Shown: piece after piece, positions 1-11,774 of the stretch
Layout of the letters: each line of letters begins with the position of its first letter
Numbering within the stretch: the stretch's first letter is position 1
NCBI RefSeq assembly: GCF_037975245.1
Contig: NC_092563.1
Coordinates: 14,002,001 to 14,066,000, forward strand
Reading direction: 5' to 3'
Length of the DNA: 64,000 nt
DNA from: Apostichopus japonicus
Lineage: Eukaryota; Echinodermata; Holothuroidea; Aspidochirotida; Stichopodidae
The notes under the pieces: generated by a model
What the model was told of the DNA's origin: nothing
The model's database searches: none
The model's input: only the letters and a program-made list of their open reading frames with translations
Made by a program: the position numbers and the translations under genes

Positions 1-1469
1 GGTAGTAAAACAATAGCAACCATGATCTGATGTAGGTCATTGGTATACTAACTCCCAAATATTGCTCATTAAAGGATCACATCTCAACTTGGAAGCAATT
101 GGCACGTCAGCATGCACCCTCCCCTATCCCTCCCTCCCCCCCTTCCTCCCCTTTCCATCTACTCTGTAGGATTAAATCCAGGATTTTGAAGAAGGAACGT
201 TTGTAGCTCTGAAATCAAAGTGGTGCCAAAGTAGGAGGGGTCTGGATGTCCTCTATAACTCCTCCCAGAAAGAGCTAAAATTTTAGACGTGATGGCGCAA
301 TTTCTGAGGCATATATAAATTATCAATTAGGTCTATATTTGTGCTGGTAACTCCAAATTTTTTTTTGTTTTTTTTTTGGGTGGATTTTAAGAAAAGGGCG
401 GATGTGTACAACCATTTCAACTCATTTCAAATTTATGTTTCATTTTTATCTTTTGGTATAGGACTGTTTTTTTTTTTTTCTCTCTTTTGTCATTTCCTGA
501 GGTGCTTTGTAGACTGTCTATTTGCTGGACACCGATACATTATAGGTTTCATTTGTGAGAGTTAAAGTGTAAAAATCAGTTATCACATATGACAAAAATG
601 GCAGAGCTTGTTAATACTTAAGATGCAATATTTGTTATTAATAGATGATACCTAAAGTTGTCATGATTATGGCCTAAATATGATCGACCCCACCCTCTTC
701 ACTCTCCTTTGCCCCTCCCTCTATCCCAATCCTCTCCCGCTCCAGCAATTTGACGTTCGTTACCCGCCCAAATTAATTAACCCAGTTCAGCTCCACATGC
801 GTTGTCCTCCAAATTTTATTAATTTCTCGAATATCCGTAATGAATATCGGACCGAAGGAATTCAGGTTTTCCGCCCATGATGAAGGGTTAAACAATTTTA
901 GTTGCGTGTGTGTTCTATCACCTCCATGCTTTTGTTGCTCATTTTTCTGCAAGAAATAATTTTTTTTTTATTCAAGTGTGTCATATTTGTTTGTTCTTTT
1001 GGAATGGGTTAAGTAAATACAAAACCTGACAAAGTGCATTTAGGAGTTCAAAATCTGTGGCTATGACGACAACGTTGACATAACTTGGTGGTATACAATT
1101 ATAATGGTGTCTTATTCTTTGGGAAGTTTTATTTCTTTTACTGAATGCCACTCACAAGTCATCTTGAATGCAAACTAATATGCTCTTGTTTGTCAGGTTA
1201 GAACATGCGGTTGTTGCCTGCATGGTAAATATTTGCTTTCATACTTTTTTGATAGTTGTTGCCATTGTATTTAACCGATATATGAATGCATTCATAAAAT
1301 GACAATATCTCAATACCCTCCCTCAGGGTGCAAGCCCGGGGAACCTTCACATCCTGTCGACCTTTTCTTAAAAGACCACAATCAAAATTGCATTTACTCA
1401 TAGGTAATAGGCGCATGAAATTATGTATTCCAGATCATATGAAAGAGCCGATTTTGCATGCTTTGGCAT
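1..1469. other. non-coding stretch, no gene seen
   Basis: AT-rich DNA with T runs near 358-380 and 465-480 and a C/T-rich patch at 118-155. The open frames are short, low-complexity or start inside T runs. I see no domain, RNA gene or organised repeat in it. Confidence 0.6.
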
Positions 1470-1850
1470 CAGTGGCGGAGCGTCCATACAGTCAGGGGGG
1501 CGGATGCCCCCCCCTGACGGACTCTGGCGCCCTTTTCAGCTTTTTACTACTTTTTACTTATTCGCGATTATTGACTTTTTTATTGCGCTCTCATCTACCT
1601 ATTGACATTTGTCACATTCTGTTGGTGTAATTTTCTGACAATATGGCGATGACACCTATTTATTCTTCGTTTATCTGCAAATTAGCAAGGCCCGGAAAGG
1701 GTCATTTCCTGCGATCTAGGGAGTATCTTTACTCAAAAATTTTCTGTACGCTCCGCGCCAACCTGTGGTGGCGCTCCGCTTAGATAGTGTCGAAAGCGCC
1801 CCTACAGACCATTCTTGCCCCCCTGACCAATACCCCTAGCTCCGCCACTG
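1470..1850. mobile_element. hAT-type MITE, copy 1 (non-autonomous)
   Basis: A 381-bp element begins CAGTGGCGGAGC and ends GCTCCGCCACTG, a perfect 12-bp terminal inverted repeat. It is flanked by TTTGGCAT (1462-1469) and TTTGGGAT (1851-1858), an 8-bp target duplication with one mismatch. TIRs beginning CAGTGGCGG and 8-bp duplications are typical of the hAT superfamily. The element has no transposase frame, so it must have been moved in trans. Just inside the left end a G run and a C run form a strong short hairpin (about 1489-1521). A close relative lies at 41022-41370; compared with that copy, this one carries extra sequence near 1620-1645 and 1745-1775. Confidence 0.88.
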
Positions 1851-1858
1851 TTTGGGAT

Positions 1859-4024
1859 CGCAATTTGATTTGTAGAAACTATCAAAGCACAAATAATTCC
1901 ATTGTAATGCAAAGTGCTACCGACTGAAGAGAGACCCTTACTGTAGCTCTGATTCAGATCAGACCGGTCACGGAGTGAATTCAATGTGACCGATGCGTAA
2001 ATGTCATTCAGTGGTATTCGTATAGTGTTCAATTTTGCATGAATTGTGGAATTACGTATGAATTGAATAATTATTACTCATAAGTTACTCACTGAATCAT
2101 GAATTATTCAATGATTTCTTGAATTATTCATATATTTCATGAGTTATTCTATAAGGCATGAATAGAATTGTCAAGTATAAATGTTGTCGCACCGAATTTT
2201 CTTTTCCTTTGAGATAAGTTCGCTGTTAAACATGCTGATGATTTAACCCTCCTGGAGGAAGGGTTGTACGGATTTGAACCCTGATCTAGATTTAAAGGGT
2301 GTGAAGACTCGCGCAAAAAGAAACGTCTAATGCCGGTAATCTGACCTAGTTTCGAATGAGGTGTAACAGAAGTGTTAGACACCACCATCGATCCCAGAAA
2401 ATACGCACACAGCTTGCTACCTTCGGTAATTAGACACTAGTGTACAGTCAGTACATACAGCTGCGGTCAATACCCACAGCACAGTGTACAAACGATACAG
2501 CGATGGACATCTCAGGTCCAGCTAAAGATAACAAGGTATCGCGTTTCATTACTGTCTGCATTTTGTAGCGACAAGCAGAAAACTTCACTTGCAAGCAACG
2601 GAAAGTTAACTTTTTCAGAGCGCGGCACGCGGTTTGGGGGGAGCCTTTAATGCCTTTAAAGCGACTTTGTCACGCACATTCAAGTGTTGAATTCTCTGAA
2701 AAGCCTTTGTTGTAGTTCAGAAAGATAGGCTCAGTTGGAAGTTCCATATCACCGTATGCCTACGATCTTAATCATCACAGATTGGGGAACCGTGTCATAT
2801 TTACAATAGACATGAAACTCAGCTTAACAATTTAGAGAAGAATAAAGAATAGAAAATGACAACTTAATCAACATGACACACCTTTATGTCAGATACCTCA
2901 TAAATAGTATCGATAGTTTATGGATCCTATGATTCATATGGGTTTTTTGGTCCCTCTTTTTTATTCAATGGTGTGTTAGTTCCTTTATTTGTTGTTGGGT
3001 TGTTTTTTTTGGGTTTTTGGTCAGTTCGCTCGTTCATTCCTTTGTCCGGTAGTTTTCTTTACGATGAGATAATTAAATAAACAGGTGAAGTTACAGTTGT
3101 TTCCTCGTTATCATCCAGGTTATTTTCGAAAAAGGACATAATACCTAACAAGAATGTATCATATTTACCAATAAAAATGTTATTTTTATTCCATGCCCCA
3201 CCTTCATTGGTCAATTGACGAATATGGCCAAATAATGTAAATTCTTACCGTGATTTATCCTCTTGGTCTTTCTGAGAAATAGCTACACTTCTTTGGGGCT
3301 TCCCCAATGCTTTTGACCTATTTTCTAATAGAAAAAAAAAACAGATTTCTTACATTGTTTAGGGGGAGGGGCAAGGGAAGGGGGTAACCTGACAGACATT
3401 TGGATTTCCTAGGGCCTTCCCCATGACTATACAATTGATTCCCCCCCCCCTCCCTTGACCATGTAACTGACTTTTTTTTACACATTGGAATACCCTGTTG
3501 AATTGATACCTCGATCTGCTTGAATTTTAGCCTCAATTTTCTTACAGTGACTGATAGATTCAATGTGGACAAATTATTCAACTTCATATTGATATTGTTT
3601 GTTTAGTATCCCAGACAATTATTTCTCTCATTTCTCATTCCTATTTTATATTTAGCACATACCTAAACAGATTGCTTGAAAACATTGCATGATATTGATT
3701 GATTTACATAGACAATCGTCCCGATTTCTCACTCGACTTAATCGTTACTCAGCATGAATAATTCATGGCTTAACCTTCCCACGTCCAGATCTGCACATGA
3801 ATGTCAAATGTCAAAAAAGGTCTCCTAATTATTTGAGTTGACTCTGGATTTGTACATATATATGTAGGTTGACACCCTATGGAATGGTATGGACTTAGCC
3901 CATGCCTATATCTCTACTGTGTGTATAGCAGTTAATGGGCTGGGGGGGGGGGTGGGGGGTTGGTGGAGTGAAAATAAATATCATTTTTATGATAAAAAAA
4001 ATTCTGTTGAAAAAAAGATTTAAA
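1859..4024. other. non-coding stretch, no gene seen
   Basis: No coding or RNA feature is supported. At about 2262-2276 the minus strand reads GGGTTCAAATCC, which resembles a tRNA B box, but no cloverleaf can be drawn around it. A short ATG-led frame at 2503-2535 is followed by GT, but this is too little to call a first exon. Poly-G-rich DNA lies at 3940-3966. AT-rich filler makes up the rest. Confidence 0.5.
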
Positions 4025-4366
4025 TAAAAAAAAAGCACTTAACTATCGTTTTGTGGGGTCATTTTTCTCTCAGTTCCTGATGGGGGTAAGGATGCTTTCA
4101 AATCCAACATCATAGATTCCCTTATCCTCAGAGACAGGATAAAAAAAAAACAGTTGACTATCGTTTTTGGGGGTCATTTTTCTCTCTGTTCCAGATGGGT
4201 AAGGATGCTTTCAAATCCAACATCATAGATTCCCTTATCCTCAGAGACAGGATAAAAAAAAAACAGTTGACTATCGTTTTTGGGGGTCATTTTTCTCTCT
4301 GTTCCAGATGGGTAAGGATGCTTTCAAATCCAACATCATAGATTCCCCAGTCCTCAGAGATAGGTT
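4025..4366 (+). repeat. three tandem copies of a 113-bp exon-like unit
   Basis: Three consecutive units start at about 4025, 4140 and 4253. Each opens with an A run followed by a pyrimidine-rich stretch, then the block TAAGGATGCTTTCAAATCC and a purine-rich end CTCAGAGA. Copies 2 and 3 are nearly identical. Copy 1 differs more: it reads CTGATGGGGG where the others read CAGATGGG. Only copy 3 keeps both a good splice acceptor and a GT donor at its end; copies 1 and 2 run into GATAAAAA instead. The pattern suggests that one genuine or decayed exon with its 5' intron flank was duplicated twice, with the A run at the junction. Confidence 0.85.
4308..4363 (+). other. exon-like segment (copy 3 of the triplicated unit)
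   Basis: A pyrimidine tract ending TCTCTCTGTTCCAG (AG at 4306-4307) precedes 56 bases that are open in only one of three frames, and GTTAGT follows at 4364. The open frame would encode MGKDAFKSNIIDSPVLRDR, the last codon completed across the junction. I do not recognise the peptide. A 56-nt exon would shift phase between neighbours. Chance splice signals are common in a window this size, so this is only a candidate internal exon. The two upstream copies have lost the donor, and copy 1 also the acceptor. Confidence 0.22.
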
Positions 4367-6702
4367 AGTGTAAGCTCAGTCATCAGATGCCCGAAAGCTA
4401 CTGTACCCTACGCCATGATCATCGCAACATTTTGTCGACCTAATTGCCCCAACGTCTAACTTCATACTCTTTTAAGTTCTATTATAAATAGATATACTCT
4501 CCTGTCATATCTAGGCGTAGTCATTTTCCTTTATATTATGTGGATCTCTGTTCTTAGGAGAAATCAGCTCTCTATACCACAATACTGCCCTCATAGATTG
4601 AAGGATGTCTGTTTCTTGATGTCGTCTGAGACTGTTGATGTTTAGTAGTTAAGCCTAACCTGATCTTAATCATTCTGAAAGTTCTAAGTATTTGGACAGT
4701 GTTTGGTGGACAAGATGGAAAGATTTTATCATTTTATAGAGGTCAGCAGGGTTGCCCCCAAATATGCTAGAATATCAAATAATGGTCACTGAGGAGGCTC
4801 ATTATATTTCAACAGCTACATTCTACTGTTTGCTAAAAGCAAGTTTGCCTTACTGTGAGACATTTGAATGTCTAATTGAAAGCTTGCTGCCCAATGTCTG
4901 GGAGTAATACACAGAGAGGATCTGAGCCTGTGGGATTCAAATCCTTTTTGAAAACTTGTAGCACTATTGAACATGCTATTAAAAACTTTGGAGGTTAATA
5001 CCAATGACTTCTGAAAAGCAGGGGATTGCTTTTTGTGGACAGTAATATATACTTCAAATCTGCCAAGTATCATACATTAAGATCATTCATTGCACTTGAT
5101 CAAACTGATAATTCTCATTGTTCAGACAATTTTTTATTGTAGTTATTCAAAACTGAGTCATTTAATTTCAAAATTTCAAATTTGATATTTTTCTTCACTG
5201 CTTGAAATTAATGAAACCTTGAGAGAATTTATTTAGCTACAATAGCCTATATTGTTATAAGGCTTTATGTATCATTTAACAACAATCACAGAATATATCA
5301 AAATCACCTGAAAATTGTCAAAAATCTGCACGTTAATGGACGTTCCAAATTTGTTCAAAGCAGAGAGTGAGGTTGAAGAGAGAGTTTATACTGTATACCA
5401 TGACTATGCCTGTTAAAAGAAAAACACATTTTGTTCTATGATATAAGAGTTATAGAATTGCTGTATTTTCAGAGTTAAATACTTAATAAATTTGGTGAAA
5501 TTAGTCACTAGAGTCAAACAGCTGCTTCTAAGTTACTTAGTTTACTTAATTGTCATTATTTATTTGGGGGGGGGGTGAGGAATGGGGGGAGGTGGAGGGT
5601 TTCTAAAGGGAAGTTTGTGGTTTTTGTATATTAAGAAACACTAATAATAAAAAGGTTTGTCACCTTCAAAATAGCATTTTGCAGTCACTTCTGATATCTA
5701 ATTTAGGTCAGATACGATTGCCATATTTGTGTTTGAGTGTTAAGAATTAGCCTGTTGCTAGGGATATAAATAGTGAGCAATAGTCTAGTAATTTTTAACA
5801 AGATAAATTCATTTTAACTTTATACTCCCTTAGCACTACTTAGCATTATATAAGACGAAATGAAAAGAAGACAATCAAATTGTCAGATGCAATTAATTGG
5901 GAAAACTAATCAGGTTATAAACTTGTCAATCTGACCCAGAAATATCATTTACAATACAATTAAGTTTGACACTTGTGCGAAGTTTTACCCATTTTTATTA
6001 TTTTTTTTTTTTTATTATTTGGTATATTTCTATGAAATGTGAAATCTATCACTTCCATATAAAAGCAAGGTTCGATAAAAGGAAATTAAATAAATATCGA
6101 TAACAATATGTAGTTAAGTAACTGTTTACAAGTGGTTTATTTTAGGTTACTTGACACAGATCTTTGTTGAAGATTACACATGTCTAGAAATGGAAGCACA
6201 ATTTCAACCAGGGCTGCCCGCATTACACAGTTTAGTACAAAATAATAATATCAAAAAACATGATTGGGGGGGGGGGGGGGACGGGGTTACAATTTTATTA
6301 CATCGACCAAAGTATTATTGAAAATCAATATTGCACTTGATCCAAACTGGTAAGAACTGCTAGACGTTTTCAACAAATAAAGACCTTTTAAGCATTCGTT
6401 GATGGCTCCCTTGGTTCTGAACATTTCATCAGACAGGTACATTTTGTGTGATATTTATCACATTTAAAGTGCCCCCTTATAGTGTTGTCTCTGTGAACCA
6501 ATCATAGGCTTCTAATAAAAAGGAGTTGAGAAGGGGTAGGTGGCTGGTGGGAAGAGACAGGGCATTAGATGAGCAAACAGTGTCAACGATCATTGTCAAT
6601 TGTCTACATCAAAGGCAGCAGCCTTTTACTCAAATTGTGACCCTGATAATGATGATGATGACAGTGGAGAACATCACATTATGGAACACACATGGATTTT
6701 AC

Positions 6703-6749
<47 letters not shown>

Positions 6750-6988
6750 TATATATATGTATAATCGATGAGCTACTTAAGCTATAGGCATTACTTATAT
6801 CTAACAATATTAAACATAAAGAAAGGTGAGGTTAAAATGTGGCATAAATAGTCAGTATTTTAAACCCTGTATTCCATTGATTTTTTCCTAGAGATATTAA
6901 AGTCACATGATTTAAAGCAAAACTGAGGGGTTCATGTCTATCATCTTGAAAATGATGCTACAAATTGCCAACAGTATTATATGTATGA
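4367..6988. other. non-coding stretch with simple repeats
   Basis: No gene seen. It holds G-rich runs at 5563-5600, a T run at 6000-6013, a run of 15 G at 6266-6280 and a (TA)n tract at about 6706-6745. The rest is unstructured AT-rich DNA. Confidence 0.55.
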
Positions 6989-7684
6989 TATAGGTGACAC
7001 CAGTTTAGAATTGTCACAATTTGCACGATAACTATATATGTTACATTGGAATATTAAGTATTACATATATATATATATGAATATTGCCAAAGTCTGGACA
7101 GATATGCTGAAAATGTTCTATATCAGACACAGAGCTGTTCCTGTTAAAGATGTAATGTAATAGAACTTAAGACTTGGTCATATCTGTCAATGTAACAACC
7201 GATTTTATGTTTATTCCTTAAAAAAAAAAAATGAGGGCATCAAGTCCAGTTTTGATTTGTTTTTGGTATTTTAAGACAATGTCACATATTCTGCTGTAAT
7301 TTTTCGCTCATCTCACAAAACTTTCTTCTATTTTAAAAGCATTTACAAAATTTTGATTTATTGCTTTAAGATTCAATTTTTATACATATAACACCATTAT
7401 CAAATAAAGCTGTAATTTTGTTCCTCTTTGATTTGAAAAGTTGGGGGATTTGTTTTGTCGTCAGGAGAAAAAGCTTAAAAATCTGACCTACATTTTTGAC
7501 ATATATTTGAAATTCACAATTGATTGGAATTGAATCTGTTGGCAATTGTGTTAGGTGACCCAGGACAGATTTGTCACAAAATGCATTTTAGGTATATGTT
7601 AAATTCTAATGTAAGTCTTACATATATAGTAGTAATATTGCCAAAGTGTGGACAATTATGCTGAAAATGTTCTAAATCAGACAA
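6989..7684 (+). repeat. diverged direct duplication, about 140 bp, 560 bp apart
   Basis: The blocks 6989-7131 and 7549-7684 share the order TAGGTGAC, TTGTCACAA, a short TA stretch, AATATTGCCAAAGT, GGACA and TGCTGAAAATGTTCTA, then ATCAGACA. Differences are scattered substitutions and a variable TA tract. This is an old local duplication or two copies of one unnamed dispersed repeat; it has no coding potential. Confidence 0.7.
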
Positions 7685-7804
7685 GGCACATGATACCTCT
7701 TATAGCTCGCTTTATCCTTTAATCACGCTCAGAAACCAAGGTAAAAAAATAAATAAATAATCACCAGTTCATAAGGTTACAGATTGAATAGATTTATATA
7801 AATA

Positions 7805-8215
7805 GTTTTGTTGAATTGTTCAATCTGAATTTCAATCTGTCTATGTGGGGTCACTCAGTCTGTCTTTTTGTCTTATCATCACACCTTCCATACATCTCCC
7901 CCCAACCCTTCCTCCCACTCACCTCTCCCTCTCATAATCTTGCCCATCCCCCCTCCCTCACTCCCTCCCACCCTAATCCTGTTCAAGTTAATCTATGTTA
8001 AGATAACAACTCTGAATTGTATAGAATTGTTCAATCAGTTTCAGTCTGTCTGTTTGGGTACATGGCTCACACATGGACAGTCTATCTATATATATATTAT
8101 TATCGCTCCTCAAGTACCTCTCCCACCCCTTTGCCACCTCCTCCCCACTCCCTCCCTCCCTCTCATAATATTGTCCACCCCCCATCTCACATCACTCATT
8201 GTATAACTATTTAGC
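7805..8215 (+). repeat. tandem duplication of a ~210-bp pyrimidine-rich unit
   Basis: Two adjoining units run from about 7805 and 8020. Each begins near GAATTGTTCAATC, continues to a CAGTCTGTCT segment, then a C/T-rich stretch containing CTCCCTCTCATAAT, and ends at a G-poor junction with TTGT. The open frames here are translations of the C/T-rich strand (Pro/Ser/Leu-rich) and do not look like proteins. Confidence 0.65.
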
Positions 8216-9525
8216 TACACGACTCTGATTGAATTCTGACTGTTTTGGGGTTCAAGCAGATATCTCTAGCCCTGACCGTCCGCAATCTCCGGTTCCGGAC
8301 ACGTATTATCATTCCCAGGTATCATTGCTTTTTCATGGGTAATTTTCTCGACGTGAAGCTGAGCAGGTTCTTGTCTTTTCCCTCCGTCCGGCATCAATCT
8401 TTGTATATAAAAAAAATCCCATCGTTTTTACCAGAAAAGGAGCCGAATCCCAATCCCTGAATCTTTAACTGGGGGCCTCACCTTAAAAAGTTTCCTGTAA
8501 ACGACTGGAAATATATATGTTTGCATTAAAAGTGGTAACGCCATTGCCGGCCGGAGAAACAGACTCTTCACAGGTTTTGTGTAGGAAGTAATGTAAGGAT
8601 TGTCTTCAATTTTGTTTAAAAGATTCATGGTGGATATAGAACGTGGCGACAGAATTTTGGATATTTATGACGGTATTCACCTATCATGGGCCTCAGAGAG
8701 TTTTTTTTTTTTTTTTTTTTTTTTCTTCTTTTTTTCTTGAGCCAGTGTGTGGAATCCTGGGTAATGCTCCCAATCTGTTCGTGAACATTTATCAGTAATG
8801 GATATTCCTTCGTCCTTCTTTCTTTTTTTTTTTTTTTTTCTTTTTTTTTATTTAGCTCTGACTCAAAGCCTTCAACTACCTGCTTTTCATCAGAAATATC
8901 TTTTCCTTTTCTTTCTTTTCGTTTTTTTTTATCTTTTTTACTTTTTTTCTTTCTTTTTTCATTTCTATATATTTATTTATAAGTTTGAGGGGCTTGAAAT
9001 GGGTATATTCTCTTATGCTATGTCTATGTAAGTGTCAACAGAAACCATATTTTATACTTGGTGACTCACAAAGCATAAACTATAACCATACTTTCATATT
9101 AGTGAGGGGGCACACCGTCCTGAAAAAAAGGTAGCTCATGAAAAGGGTTTGAAATAAATTTCTGGTGTTTGTCTGTCTGTGGGGCTCAGGGGTAGCCTTA
9201 AAAATGGTATGACTGCATTGAGATAAGAGCTCAATTTCATTTTTTTTTTTTTCCATCATTCTTCTGATAATAAGAGAGTATCTATTTCATCCCACAACAT
9301 AAATGTCTTGTCTTAAGTTTCTTGTTTGGAGAAAATTGAAATTAGAAATTTACTAGACCCAAGCCAAATTGATACCCGGCTTACTGAAATGAAAAGATTA
9401 TCAATTTCTGTGTTATGGAATCGAGTCAAGGTACTATATGCTTTTGTTACCCTCGAAGAGTATTTTGTTATCGATTCCAGCTCTCCAGATGTAAGCTGCT
9501 GAGGCACACGATGGTCTATGTTGGG
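8216..9525. other. non-coding stretch with long T runs
   Basis: No gene seen. Poly-T and T/C runs occupy 8700-8735 and 8815-8960, and the Phe/Leu-rich frame there is an artefact of them. A short T run lies at 9239-9252. Confidence 0.55.
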
Positions 9526-9544
9526 ATATACATATATATATATA

Positions 9545-9619
<75 letters not shown>

Positions 9620-9798
9620 ACGAAAATCCACGTTTACTCCAAAAGAAAATATCATTAGAGAAAACCAGAGAAATAAGATATGACTCATAATTGACAAATA
9701 AGGAGTAAGTTTTAGAAAATATATATTTATATATTTTCTAAAACTTACTCCTTATTTGTCAATTATGAGTCATATCTTATTTCTCTGGTTTTCTCTAA

Positions 9799-9833
<35 letters not shown>

Positions 9834-9860
9834 GTTTGTTTATATATATATATATATATT

Positions 9861-9894
<34 letters not shown>

Positions 9895-9910
9895 AACAAG
9901 ACAAACATTT
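9526..9910. repeat. TA-repeat complex with two nested palindromes
   Basis: The order is (TA)n at 9526-9614, a short unique stretch, a 156-bp palindrome (9649-9804), (TA)n at 9801-9830, and a second palindrome at 9831-9910. The second has AATGTTTGTT at its left and AACAAGACAAACATT at its right, around a TA-rich core centred near 9868. Both palindromes could extrude as cruciforms. The Ile/Tyr frames here are only TA-repeat translations. Confidence 0.85.
9649..9804. mobile_element. 156-bp palindrome: inverted pair of a Penelope-associated sequence
   Basis: Two arms of about 77 bp meet at 9726/9727. The left arm begins ATATCATTAGAG and the right arm ends CTCTAATGATAT; between these, CTTATTTGTCAATTATGAG and its complement match exactly. 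The right arm is the same sequence as 57577-57652, which there lies directly after a hammerhead-like motif. An inverted pair of one family's terminal sequence is known for Penelope-like elements, so I infer that this is a remnant of such an insertion, but no reverse transcriptase is present. Confidence 0.6.
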
Positions 9911-10089
9911 GGGTTACCATTGGCATTAAAACGGTAATTTACTATGATATATTTCAACAAATGGAATACCTCCCGTTAAGTTTGTACAATGGCTGATAAG
10001 TTGTATATTTGTTGCTTTTGTTCTGGCAGTATGGTAATAAAAGTATGCTGTGGATGATATGATGTTCCTAGTAATCTGTAGGATGATCA

Positions 10090-10122
10090 GGGAGGGGGAG
10101 GGGGGAGGGGGAGGGGGAGGGG
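10090..10122 (+). repeat. G-rich run with quadruplex potential
   Basis: Six G runs of 3 to 6 residues separated by single A residues form a compact GGGGGA repeat on the plus strand. This meets the usual rule for an intramolecular G-quadruplex. No gene lies next to it. Confidence 0.75.
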
Positions 10123-10338
10123 AATGTGCAGGAGGGATGTAGAATAGGTGTCAAGAATGTATTTTGTATATACTGATTTGTCGCAAACAATGAGGAGAAA
10201 ATATAACTGTACATTGAATGTCCAGGACATTTCCTTTTTCACTGATTTTTGCTGCCACAGAGCAAGTAATTTAGCAATTTTGCAGTTTAGGAGGTTTAGG
10301 TAAATTGAGGCTTAGTCTCTTCATGAAATTAATATGTA

Positions 10339-10690
10339 GGAAGAACAGATTAATTCATGTTTAGTTAGGATTAATAAGACCAAACCCATTCAGTTTGGTT
10401 AGGATTAATAAGAACAGACTAATTCCTTTTTGGTTAGTATTAAAAAGAACAGACTAATTCATATTTGGTTAGGATTAATAAGAACAGACTAATTCCTTTT
10501 TGCTTAGGATTAATAAGAACAGACTTATTCATGTTTGGTTAGGATTAAAAAGAACAGACTAATTCATGTTTGGTTAGGATTAATAAGAACAGACTAATTC
10601 ATTCTTGGTTAGGATTAATAAGAACAGACTAATTCATATTTGGTTAGGATTAATAATAACAGACTAATTCATTTTTGGTTAGGATTAATT
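10339..10690 (+). repeat. 35-bp minisatellite, about 10 copies
   Basis: The unit begins GGTTAGGATTAATAAGAAC and continues with AGACTAATTCATATTT, 35 bp in all. About ten copies run without a break. Variation falls mostly on the last few bases of the unit (CATGTTT, CCTTTTT, CATATTT) while the GGATTAATAAGAACAGACT core is well kept. No function is evident. Confidence 0.9.
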
Positions 10691-11327
10691 AACACAATTT
10701 GTGTAACTCAAATCAAACCAATATTATCATGGATAAGGAAGATATTCATAGTAAGATATAATAATTGACATTTGTTCTTTTCTAGATGCTTGAAAACAAC
10801 ATTATTTAGTTAATAAATTAATTATGAATTTAACTGATCATTTAAAAAGGCTATCCACATTCAAATTTACGTCGCACAAATTGAAAAACAGCGACTAGTA
10901 TAAACATCACATTAGTTCCACTGCATGCAATTTTGGAACCTTCAGAGAGAAGCTACTTTAGTGCCAGTATAAAATAATATAGCAATATATGCAAATTCAA
11001 ACTATAAAAGACCCCATTTTAGAATTCCATTTTACAAAACGTAAAATTTCAATTACATAATATATATCTTTCCTTGAGGGATACAACTGGAATTTGGAGT
11101 CAGCCTCCATTGACCATGAAAACCAATGTGCACATATGGTGACATACAGTATGATTATTATCAATGAATAAACTGAAAATATGATAATCATATATCTGAC
11201 ACCACTAAAATTGACATACTATATATACTGCTTTTTAAGCCAAATCTGTGTTAAGTTCTCGATGAACCTATCGCAGTGAATTACATAAATTGGATCAAAA
11301 GCTTGGGAAGTTGTTGACCACAGATTT
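10691..11327. other. non-coding stretch, no gene seen
   Basis: Plain AT-rich DNA between two arrays. The one open frame on the minus strand at 10997-11191 has no recognisable features. Confidence 0.55.
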
Positions 11328-11774
11328 ACACAATACAATACAATACAATACAATACAATACAATACAATACAACACAATAAAATACAATACAATTCAACA
11401 CAATACAATACAATACAACACAATTCAACACAATACAATACAACACAATCCAACACAATACAATACAATACAATCCAACACAATACAATACAACACAATT
11501 CAACACAATACAATACAATGCAATTCAACACAATACAATACAATTCAACACATACAATACAATACAATTCAACACAATACAATACAATTCAACACAATAC
11601 AATACAACACAATTCAACACAATACAACACAATTCAACACAATACAATGAAAACAATGCAATTCAATACAATACAATACAATACAATACAATTCAACAAT
11701 ACAATTCAACACAATACAATACAACAGAATTCAACACAATACAATACAACACAATTCAACACAATACAATACAA
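11328..11774 (+). repeat. pentanucleotide array (ACAAT)n with variants
   Basis: About 447 bp are made almost wholly of five-base units: ACAAT as the base form with ACAAC, TTCAA and CCAAC variants. The variants recur in blocks such as AATTCAACACAATACAATAC, so the array also has a longer-period pattern of 15-30 bp. Because five bases times three gives 15, all frames stay open, which explains the 178-residue Asn/Thr/Gln/Tyr frame on the plus strand and the Cys/Ile/Val/Leu frames on the minus strand. Confidence 0.95.

Noticed and set aside
1197-1224. 28-nt segment between TTGTTTGTCAG and GTAAAT, micro-exon-like
   Set aside because: Length changes the frame, no coding neighbour exists, and such acceptor/donor pairs are expected by chance in 64 kb.
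2245-2345. tRNA-like B box (GGGTTCAAATCC on the minus strand)
   Set aside because: No A box at the right distance and no cloverleaf could be drawn; at most a worn SINE trace.
10339-10690. Telomere-like motif because of repeated TTAGGATTA
   Set aside because: The period is 35 bp, not 6, and TTAGGG does not occur in tandem.
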